From positions 6,834 through 49,324 of the IMG/VR virus record IMGVR_UViG_3300030380_004562: a stretch of DNA of 42,491 bases; one strand, written 5' to 3'. The notes below the pieces were generated by a model. It made no database searches. It was not told the DNA's origin and saw nothing but the letters and a program-made list of their open reading frames with translations. The translations under genes and the position numbers were made by a program. Source of the DNA: a virus. Of this stretch, positions 35,911-42,345 are shown piece after piece. The stretch's first letter is position 1. Every line of letters begins with the position of its first letter.

Positions 35911-37011
35911 ATGGTGAAGAAACTAATAACAATACTACTTACAATTACTTTAGCAGCATGTCTAGTGCCAAAAAAATGTTGCTCACAGACAAAAGAAATA
36001 GATATTAAAAAGCTTTTAAAGTTTTCTACGTTTTACGCCGCGGTTAATGGTGGTACTTCTTTATCTGATGTCGATGTTTTTTCTGTTGATAATGGTTTGT
36101 CTACTAGCACTATATCAACACCTTATGACTATAACTTTACTATTGGACTTCGTAAAATAGCTAGATTTGGATATGAAAATAAAGCGCAGACTTTTTATGA
36201 TGGTACAGAATCTAATTATAGTGACGCAGCAACTGTAGGTAAAGTTAAAGGTATTGAATATTTGTTTGAGGTAGATTATAAGAGACAAGAGGGCGAAAAC
36301 TATATGGATCAACATCACTTTATTAGATTTAGTTCTGATGATGGTTGTCCTGATGAATTATGCGTAAACTTTTTTGCTTTAAAACTGGAATATTTAGAAG
36401 ACGGTTTTGCAGACATAAAATACTTTGAAGCATCAGAAAGGTATAGACATAGAGATGGCAAGCATCTATCTTGGAATGTAGGTTTTACACACCGTTTAGC
36501 TGAACCTTACGGTTATAATCCTTTAGACGAGTGGATGCTTGATAATGGTAATATACATTACACTTACTTGGCTTTACAAGAAGGTTACAATGTGGATGTT
36601 GCTAATAATGAGTACAAAGATCCTAATGGTAATATAGTAGCAACTAGCGCGGAAGTGTGGGAAGCTGTGGTTATACCGCAGGTATTATCTGATTATACTG
36701 AAAAGAAAAGAAACGAATTAAAAAATATAATACAACACTCGTTAGTAATGGGTTTTGATTATTATAAATACAATAAAAATACTTGGTTACATGCGTGGGG
36801 AAGTTTAATGCCTTGGCACTACAACGATGGTGATGAATTTAGTTACCATAATTATATAGAAGACGAACAATGGTATGATTATTCTGGTGGTTTAATATAT
36901 GGCGTAAAAGTAAACAAACAGCTAGGTTACTTTGTAGAAGGTAAATATAACAAGTACTGGAATAGAGAATGGTACGATTTTAAGTTAGGAATGAATTATA
37001 CAATTTTTTAA
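35911..37011 (+). CDS. putative outer-membrane lipoprotein / beta-barrel-like protein
   Basis: This 366-residue protein starts with a clear signal peptide: Lys-Lys, then ITILLTITLAAC. LAAC is a lipobox with C17 as the acylation site. The mature part has alternating aromatic strands typical of outer-membrane barrels (FYAAVNGGTSLS, YNFTIGLRKIARFGYENKAQ, GIEYLFEVDYKRQ, LSWNVGFTHRLAEPYGYNP, LVMGFDYYKYN, LIYGVKVNKQLGYFVEGKYN). It ends FKLGMNYTIF, with the terminal Phe characteristic of barrel proteins. Similar proteins are encoded by many marine phages, as I recall, without known function. A role in envelope modification, superinfection exclusion or a virion-delivered pore is conceivable. Being both lipobox-bearing and barrel-like is unusual. 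Confidence 0.65.
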   Translation: MVKKLITILLTITLAACLVPKKCCSQTKEIDIKKLLKFSTFYAAVNGGTSLSDVDVFSVDNGLSTSTISTPYDYNFTIGLRKIARFGYENKAQTFYDGTESNYSDAATVGKVKGIEYLFEVDYKRQEGENYMDQHHFIRFSSDDGCPDELCVNFFALKLEYLEDGFADIKYFEASERYRHRDGKHLSWNVGFTHRLAEPYGYNPLDEWMLDNGNIHYTYLALQEGYNVDVANNEYKDPNGNIVATSAEVWEAVVIPQVLSDYTEKKRNELKNIIQHSLVMGFDYYKYNKNTWLHAWGSLMPWHYNDGDEFSYHNYIEDEQWYDYSGGLIYGVKVNKQLGYFVEGKYNKYWNREWYDFKLGMNYTIF

Positions 37012-37012
37012 A

Positions 37013-37294
37013 ATGGCAAAAGAACTAAACGAAAACACTAGCTTTAAAGTTAGTATACAAACATTAATAGCTATAGGTTTTGGTATGGCTACAATTATAG
37101 GCATGTGGTTTGCTTTACAAGCAGATATAGCTGAAGCAAAAGAATTACCAGCCGCGCCAGATCCAGAGGTTACACGTATGGAGTTTGACATGAAAGATCA
37201 AATGATACGTAATACTATCATGGAAACAAAAAAAGATGTTGAAGAAATAAAAGAGTCGTTAGAAAAAATAGAAGATAAACTATACAATAGATAA
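37013..37294 (+). CDS. single-pass membrane protein with coiled coil (holin- or spanin-like)
   Basis: This 93-residue protein has one membrane segment near the N-terminus (SIQTLIAIGFGMATIIGMWFA in outline, about residues 14-33). A spacer of EAKELPAAPDPE follows, then a charged coiled coil (RNTIMETKKDVEEIKESLEK, about 65-90). This is the topology of an inner-membrane spanin (Rz) or an inverted XhlA. It lies in a run of envelope-directed genes. No partner outer spanin is evident unless it is the lipoprotein just upstream. The assignment is structural only. Confidence 0.6.
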   Translation: MAKELNENTSFKVSIQTLIAIGFGMATIIGMWFALQADIAEAKELPAAPDPEVTRMEFDMKDQMIRNTIMETKKDVEEIKESLEKIEDKLYNR

Positions 37295-37297
37295 TCA

Positions 37298-37660
37298 ATG
37301 GAAAATCAAGAAACAGTTTGGCAGCAGTATGTTGTGTATTTATTATTAATGCTGTTAATGTTTATTGCTGGCACTTCTTTTGGTCAAATAGAAGTTACTC
37401 ATTTTAACGCGGGTTGGAATAGTAATAATGATGTTCCTTGGATAATGGATTTAAAAGACTGTAAAAGCATGGGCTATACTGATATAGCTAAAAACCCAGA
37501 CATAGCTAAAGAACATAAAATAGCTGTTGTACCTACAATTATAGTGTTTAAAGACGGTGAAGAAGTTGCTAGGTTTCAAGCTGATCTTAGTTTTAAAATG
37601 GTAGCAACAAGAGAAGAAGTACAAGAAGAAATAAGTAATATAATAATGAGTGATTTTTAA
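37298..37660 (+). CDS. exported thioredoxin-fold protein lacking CxxC
   Basis: This 120-residue protein has an N-terminal hydrophobic segment (VVYLLLMLLMFIAGTSFGQ) ending in the Phe-Gly-Gln pattern common at flavobacterial signal peptidase sites. The mature part fits a thioredoxin fold. HKIAVVPTIIVFKDGEEVAR contains the cis-proline loop and following strands, and a Cys in KDCKSMGY lies near where the active-site helix should be. However, the usual WCxxC is absent; only one Cys remains. It is therefore probably a redox-inactive or single-Cys periplasmic partner. Redox control of disulphide-rich exported proteins such as 39498 is speculative. Confidence 0.6.
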   Translation: MENQETVWQQYVVYLLLMLLMFIAGTSFGQIEVTHFNAGWNSNNDVPWIMDLKDCKSMGYTDIAKNPDIAKEHKIAVVPTIIVFKDGEEVARFQADLSFKMVATREEVQEEISNIIMSDF

Positions 37661-37661
37661 T

Positions 37662-38054
37662 ATGGCATACGTACAAAAAAACAATCCTTTTCCTGTAACA
37701 AGTTGTGGTAGACGTAGAACGTTTACTCAAGGTGGTAGCCCGGGTAAAGATCGTACAGAAGAAAGTCCGTTTCAAAAAGCAGATCCACGTAGAACTATAG
37801 GTCCTGGTAAAAATTTTAACAAAGCAAAGCCAACAGGCACAGGTGCTGACGCCGGTGGTGGTATGACACAAAAAGGTGTTAATGAATACAAAAGAAATAA
37901 CCCTGGTAGTAAATTAAAAACAGCTGTCACTACTGATCCTTCTAAATTAAAAAAAGGTAGTAAAGCAGCTAAACGTAGAAAATCATTTTGTGCTAGATCA
38001 AAAGGTTGGACTGGCGAAAGAGGTAAAGCAGCGAGAAGAAGATGGAATTGTTAA
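37662..38054 (+). CDS. small basic SP-motif protein
   Basis: This 130-residue, strongly basic protein starts at the ATG of a TAATATG junction; a start four codons upstream overlaps the previous gene. The N-terminus has NNPFPVTSCGRRRTFTQGGS followed by PGKD. A Gly/Thr-rich linker follows. The C-terminus, KSFCARSKGWTGERGKAARR with a final RWNC, is similar to small basic phage proteins I have seen but cannot name. Four Cys/Arg-rich clusters could bind zinc or nucleic acid. It overlaps the PAP2 gene by 13 bases. Confidence 0.6.
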   Translation: MAYVQKNNPFPVTSCGRRRTFTQGGSPGKDRTEESPFQKADPRRTIGPGKNFNKAKPTGTGADAGGGMTQKGVNEYKRNNPGSKLKTAVTTDPSKLKKGSKAAKRRKSFCARSKGWTGERGKAARRRWNC

Positions 38055-38569
38055 AAGATTTTAAAATAAAAAAGTATTTAGATAAAAAACCACCTAGTGA
38101 TAATTCTACAACCACTAAGGGTGAGATAACTGAATTAACTAAAATACCTATAAAAGAAAAATTTATAAAAGAAAAAGATGACATTAAAAAATCTTTTAGT
38201 AAAATAGTTAAAGAAGACGAGTTGGTTGAAAAGCTTATTAAACAATCTGCACCTATTATTATGAAAATAAAAAAACATCATAATAGACCAAGACCTAAAG
38301 TTATAGCTAAAAAACTAAACACAAAAATGAAAGATATGGAAATGGCTTCAATGAAAACGCCGTCATATCCATCGGGGCACTCTGCTCAAGGTTATTTAAT
38401 AGGCATGACTTTGGCAAACAAATACCCTCAAAAAAGAGACAAGCTAATGAAAACAGCTAGAGATATATCCTACAGTAGAAGAGTGGCTAGAGCACACTAC
38501 TTATCTGACTCTAGGCTTGGAGAAGAAATAGGTAAAGATATGTATAACTATATAAAAGATAAAATATGA
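38042..38569 (+). CDS. soluble PAP2-family acid phosphatase
   Basis: This 175-residue protein contains the complete three-part PAP2/vanadium-haloperoxidase signature. KxxxxxxRP is at K75-P83, PSGH at 110-113 and SRxxxxxHxxxD at S145-D156. H113, H152, D156, R82 and R146 are the expected catalytic residues. No membrane helices or signal peptide are visible, so it belongs to the soluble class A-like group rather than the lipid-embedded one. The first 60 residues are charged and probably unstructured. It could dephosphorylate nucleotides, sugar phosphates or exposed lipid phosphates; the substrate is unknown. It is coupled by overlaps to basic small-protein genes on both sides. Confidence 0.85.
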   Translation: MELLKDFKIKKYLDKKPPSDNSTTTKGEITELTKIPIKEKFIKEKDDIKKSFSKIVKEDELVEKLIKQSAPIIMKIKKHHNRPRPKVIAKKLNTKMKDMEMASMKTPSYPSGHSAQGYLIGMTLANKYPQKRDKLMKTARDISYSRRVARAHYLSDSRLGEEIGKDMYNYIKDKI

Positions 38570-38805
38570 AATTAAGAACATCACCATTAAAAGCTTTTGC
38601 TGGTAAAGAAAAATTACAAAAAATATCAGGAGAACTTAAAAAAGCTAGCAACTTACACGCTGGCCAAGCTAAAAAAATAGATAATATGCTTGACTCTCCT
38701 ATGAAAGGAAAATTAAAGCCCTGCCAAAAAGCAGCTGCTAGAAAAAAGTTTGATGTATATCCATCAGCTTACGCTAACATGTGGGCATCAAATCACAAGT
38801 GTTAA
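38566..38805 (+). CDS. small basic protein, TSPLKAFA N-terminus and YPSAYAN C-terminus
   Basis: This 79-residue protein opens with RTSPLKAFAGKEKLQ, close to the start of the protein at 4366. It ends CQKAAARKKFDVYPSAYANM followed by WASNHKC, a small module with two Cys and a conserved-looking YPSAYAN.W core that recurs in phage proteins. It is coupled by ATGA to the PAP2 gene, and its stop overlaps the next ATG (TAATG). Nucleic-acid or virion binding is conceivable; I do not recognise an established function. Confidence 0.6.
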   Translation: MKLRTSPLKAFAGKEKLQKISGELKKASNLHAGQAKKIDNMLDSPMKGKLKPCQKAAARKKFDVYPSAYANMWASNHKC

Positions 38806-39263
38806 TGGCTTACGATATTAAAGCTAAATTTATAAAGAACAGCCCGCTACCTTGTTGGCAAGGTTATGAGCGTGTGCCTGGCACGGCCAAAGGGGCTAAA
38901 GGTAGTTGCCGTAAATCATCTCCAACAAAAGAATATGTGAGCGACGCGCAAAGAAAAGCTGTTTGGGCTAGTAAAGCAGATGGTGGTGCTGGTAATCCAA
39001 ATAAAATGTTATCACCAGCCAAAGCAAAGCAGAAAGGTGGTGGTACAACTAAAGTTTGTTTACCTAAAGCTAAAATAGCTAGCATGAGTAGCGCTGAAAA
39101 AAGTAAAGTAATAAATGCTAAACGCGCCGCTGGAAGCAAAGGAAAATATAAAAGATCTAGCTCTAGCAATGTTACTGGCACTAAAAGTGATGGTTTAAGA
39201 GACTGGGTAAAACAAGATTGGAGACAAGTTGGTAACCCAAGTAAAAAATGTGGAGAAAAATAA
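38805..39263 (+). CDS. small basic protein with CWQGYERVPGT and SPTKEYVSDAQRKA modules
   Basis: This 152-residue basic protein contains a short N-terminal module, NSPLPCWQGYERVPGTAKGA then KGSC, followed by KSSPTKEYVSDAQRKAVWAS with a Lys/Ser-rich region. The ATG at 38805 overlaps the preceding stop by one base and is preferred over one eight codons upstream. Later Lys/Ala/Ser-rich segments (STAEKSKVINAKRA-like) and a final WKQDWRQVGNPSKKC-like tail are low-complexity. Several such modules recur in phage proteins in other orders, suggesting shuffled small DNA- or virion-binding peptides. Function unknown. Confidence 0.6.
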   Translation: MAYDIKAKFIKNSPLPCWQGYERVPGTAKGAKGSCRKSSPTKEYVSDAQRKAVWASKADGGAGNPNKMLSPAKAKQKGGGTTKVCLPKAKIASMSSAEKSKVINAKRAAGSKGKYKRSSSSNVTGTKSDGLRDWVKQDWRQVGNPSKKCGEK

Positions 39264-39264
39264 T

Positions 39265-39501
39265 ATGTGGAAATTATTTAAAGATAAAAACGATATAAAC
39301 GAAAAAAACGTAGTTGGTTTTATATCATTTGCCATAATGGTATTATTTGCTATTATAGATTTAGGTACCGCTGTTATATATATGGGATATGTAGGAGGTG
39401 GAGAACTAGAAATTAATGACACCATATACAACTCTTTTGTTATGGTAACATTGGGATGCTTTGGTATTAGTGCGTTTGAAAAAGTAAAAACAAAAGAATG
39501 A
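39265..39501 (+). CDS. two-segment holin-like membrane protein
   Basis: This 78-residue protein starts MWKLFKDKNDINEKN, then has two membrane segments (VGFISFAIMVLFAIIDLGTA and SFVMVTLGCFGISAF) and a basic EKVKTKE end. The end echoes the GAYFGGRSLEKVKK tail of the holin at 790, so it may be a shorter, second holin or an antiholin. The ATG at 39265 follows the previous stop by one base; an ORF start at 39229 lies inside the upstream gene and is rejected. The next gene overlaps it by ATGA. Confidence 0.6.
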   Translation: MWKLFKDKNDINEKNVVGFISFAIMVLFAIIDLGTAVIYMGYVGGGELEINDTIYNSFVMVTLGCFGISAFEKVKTKE

Positions 39502-41957
39502 AAAAAATATTATTATTACTATTACTACCTATATTTAGCTTTGGACAAAACTGTATACCAACGTTAACAGTTAAAGATACATGTTCATATGGCTACGCTA
39601 GAACTTGGATAGAGTGGAACTCGTTAGACAGTGGTTGTGCAATACAAAATATACATAGAGGAACTCCATACAACACTTACACTTGGAGTTGGAATAGTCA
39701 AGATACCAACTATATGTTTATTAATAATTATAGTCCTGGTGATCCTTTCGCTAGCTCAGAAGGTTTTTGGGTGGTATTTGAAATGGCTGACAGCACTTTT
39801 ACTGATACTGTTTTTGCAAATCAGTTTGTTTGTATTGAAGGTTGTATGGACCCTGCTTATGATAATTATGATCCATTGGCTAATATACCAGATGTTTGCT
39901 TAGCAATACCACCACCACAAGATGATTGTGCTGATAGCACTACAACATCTATAACTTTAGAAATAACACCAGATACATATGAAAGCGAAACATCAATAGA
40001 TATTATAAACCAAAATGATAGTGTTTTATTTAACCTACCACAAGGGTTTTTTAATAGTGTTGGAACTGGTAATTTATATACTAATACTATATGTGTACCT
40101 ATAGATGATACAGTAAGATTTATAATATATGATTCCTATGGAGACGGAATATGTGGTTCTTGTTTTGGAGGTGTTGATGGTAAAGTTTTAATCACCGATG
40201 AGTGTGGTGATGTTATATATAGTTTACTACCTGGTGATAATTTAAACTTCGGAGATTCTGACACTTCAGACGCTTTCGCAATGAAAGATTGTAGTTGGGA
40301 ACCTATAGTTGGTTGTCCTAACCCAGGTTATTTAGAGTTCAATCCAGCAGCTGATTCAATGAATCCAGCATTATGTGCTACGCCGAGAGTTGTAGGTTGT
40401 ATGGATACTACTATGTTTGATTTTGATCCTACTGCTAATGTACCTTTGATGGAAGATAGTTGTAATTATGAATTACACTTAACAGATGGAGGGGGTGATG
40501 GTTGGCTAGGTGCTTATATTATGGTAAATCAACTAGGTAATTCATATGGCCCATATACTAATGTAAGTTCTTCTGTAGAGATTATACATTTAAATTTAAA
40601 ATCAAATCACCCGGTAACAATTAGAGCTTATTCACAAACTAGCTCTGACGCCACACTAGATCAGGTTGGTTTTAAATTAATAAACCCAGAAGGAAATATT
40701 ATATTGTCAGGTGGTACAAATCCTTGGAATGATAGAATAAGAATATTTCCAGATAACTATATAGTGTTACCAAATTGCCCTACTATATGCGACCCATATG
40801 TTTATGGTTGCATGGACAATACGGCGTACAATTATAACGATACTGCAAATACTAGCGATGGTAGTTGTTACTATGCTCCAGGTTGTACTGATCCACAGTA
40901 TTTAGAGTATTACACTCAAGGTTTTACAGCTGATTATAACGATGGTAGTTGTGATACACAAGCTGTTTGGGGTTGTACAGATCAGTATGCTTTTAATTAT
41001 GATCCTACGGCTAATTTAGATAACGGTGGTTGCATATCCGTTATTTTAGGCTGTATGAATGAATTAGCGTTTAATTTTAATCCAAACGCAAACACACCAG
41101 ACACTTGTATACCTGTAATAGAAGGATGTACTTCGCCTATAGCTTTAAATTATGATTCGTTAGCAAACACAGATGATGGAAGTTGTATAGGTGTGGTTTA
41201 TGGGTGTATGGATCCAAACGCTTTTAACTATGATCCTCTAGCTAACGTAGATGATTCTAGTTGTGTAGAAATAGTTTATGGATGTATGGATGCTACGGCG
41301 TTTAATTACAACCCTATAGCTAATATTGATAACGGAAACTGTATACCATTTGTTTATGGTTGTACTGATAGCACAATGTTTAATTATGATCCTACAGCTA
41401 ACACAGATAATAACTCTTGTATACCTTACATATATGGTTGCACGGATCCTTCTATGCTTAATTATAACCCACAAGCAAATACGGAGGACTTTAGTTGTAT
41501 TGCTTTTGTTTATGGGTGTATGGATAGTTTGGCCCTTAATTACGATTCACTTGCTAACACGGATAACGGTTCGTGTATCGAAATCATTATGGGCTGCATG
41601 GATCCAAATGCGTATAACTACGAACCAATTGCTAATGTTAATGATACTTTATCTTGTTTATATAGTGCTAATTGCATTACTGGTCCAGGTAATCCTTATT
41701 GGTTAAATGACCCTTGCTACGCTTGGGTATTAGAAGTTGATGATTATTGTTGTGGAAATGCGTGGGATACAATATGTCAATCAACTTATGATTATTGTGC
41801 TGGTACTTGGTCAGGTCCTGTACAAAATAGATATATGCCAAAAAAATTAATAGCAGTTACTGATTTACTAGGTAGACCAACTAAAATAATAAAAAACAAA
41901 GTTTTACTCTACATATATAATGATGGTAGTGTAAAAAGAAAATTAATAAATAAATAG
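39498..41957 (+). CDS. T9SS-targeted secreted protein with 14 GC.D...GSC repeats
   Basis: This 819-residue protein has an N-terminal signal peptide (KKILLLLLLPIFSFGQ, cleavage near residue 16). Residues about 155-270 and 327-430 look like two Asp/Gly-rich beta modules (IIYDSYGDGICG; TDGGGDGWLGAY). Fourteen copies of the GC(M/T)D...DNGSC-type repeat lie between residues 115 and 720, eleven of them tightly arrayed at the C-terminal side. A CC..AWD..C module (about 725-776) follows, as seen in Bacteroidota surface proteins. The last 40 residues, PKKLIAVTDLLGRPTK then YIYNDGSVKRKL, match a T9SS type A sorting domain. It should be exported through the host outer membrane. Starts at an ATGA junction with the holin-like gene. 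Confidence 0.85.
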   Translation: MKKILLLLLLPIFSFGQNCIPTLTVKDTCSYGYARTWIEWNSLDSGCAIQNIHRGTPYNTYTWSWNSQDTNYMFINNYSPGDPFASSEGFWVVFEMADSTFTDTVFANQFVCIEGCMDPAYDNYDPLANIPDVCLAIPPPQDDCADSTTTSITLEITPDTYESETSIDIINQNDSVLFNLPQGFFNSVGTGNLYTNTICVPIDDTVRFIIYDSYGDGICGSCFGGVDGKVLITDECGDVIYSLLPGDNLNFGDSDTSDAFAMKDCSWEPIVGCPNPGYLEFNPAADSMNPALCATPRVVGCMDTTMFDFDPTANVPLMEDSCNYELHLTDGGGDGWLGAYIMVNQLGNSYGPYTNVSSSVEIIHLNLKSNHPVTIRAYSQTSSDATLDQVGFKLINPEGNIILSGGTNPWNDRIRIFPDNYIVLPNCPTICDPYVYGCMDNTAYNYNDTANTSDGSCYYAPGCTDPQYLEYYTQGFTADYNDGSCDTQAVWGCTDQYAFNYDPTANLDNGGCISVILGCMNELAFNFNPNANTPDTCIPVIEGCTSPIALNYDSLANTDDGSCIGVVYGCMDPNAFNYDPLANVDDSSCVEIVYGCMDATAFNYNPIANIDNGNCIPFVYGCTDSTMFNYDPTANTDNNSCIPYIYGCTDPSMLNYNPQANTEDFSCIAFVYGCMDSLALNYDSLANTDNGSCIEIIMGCMDPNAYNYEPIANVNDTLSCLYSANCITGPGNPYWLNDPCYAWVLEVDDYCCGNAWDTICQSTYDYCAGTWSGPVQNRYMPKKLIAVTDLLGRPTKIIKNKVLLYIYNDGSVKRKLINK
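40806..41657 (+). repeat. tandem array of 11 cysteine-bounded repeats in the secreted protein
   Basis: Eleven degenerate units of about 21 residues, with short linkers such as VVY, FVY or IIM before the next unit, occupy this stretch (three more lie further upstream, from 39840). Each opens GC(M/T)D or similar, has an NY(D/N)P.AN core and ends in an Asp/Asn cluster plus Cys. The unit starting at 40870 is divergent. At DNA level copies differ widely, so the array is old rather than freshly amplified. It is a protein repeat and not a CRISPR array. Confidence 0.85.
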
Positions 41958-41959
41958 AT

Positions 41960-42313
41960 ATGGCAACATTAACACCAACTTTAACATTAACAAGTACTGA
42001 CGCTACTATTGATCAACTTTCTTTTTCGGTTAGTGACTCTTTAAATATTACTAAGGCTGTAATTAGCCCTAGTAAAGTTGCTTTAAGCACAGGTGATTTA
42101 ACGCTACTTGCAGCAGCATCTTATACTAAGGCATATGTTTATCTTAGAAATACAGACGACGCAATAGCTATGGATATTGATTTTGGTACTACGTTATCAA
42201 TACAATTAGCAGCTGGAGAATTTGCTTTTTTCCCATGGGAATCAAGTCAAAACATATTGGCTAAATCAGCTTCAGGTACACCATACTTAGAATACGCTGT
42301 ATTCGAAGCATAA
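41960..42313 (+). CDS. small all-beta structural protein, paralogue 1
   Basis: This 117-residue, Thr/Ser/Ala-rich beta protein starts MATLTPTLTLTSTDATIDQLSFSVSDSLNITKA (in outline) and ends in a strand YLEYAVFEA. It lies two bases after the secreted-protein gene. The gene after it starts with a similar pattern (MATTATINITSADL, then SLGISANTNLTKA), so these two are tandem paralogues. A virion spike or decoration subunit would fit, with FAFFPWESSQ as the only aromatic stretch. No named family recognised. Confidence 0.6.
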   Translation: MATLTPTLTLTSTDATIDQLSFSVSDSLNITKAVISPSKVALSTGDLTLLAAASYTKAYVYLRNTDDAIAMDIDFGTTLSIQLAAGEFAFFPWESSQNILAKSASGTPYLEYAVFEA

Positions 42314-42345
42314 AACAAATAATTAACAATAAATAAAAACAAAAC

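Noticed and set aside
41238-41474. Minus-strand open frame opposite the repeat array
   Set aside because: Its Ile/Tyr/Thr periodicity is the mirror of the + strand repeats.
40806-41657. Repetitive DNA considered as a CRISPR-like array
   Set aside because: Repeats are periodic at protein level in one open frame and vary at DNA level; there are no identical direct repeats with unique spacers.
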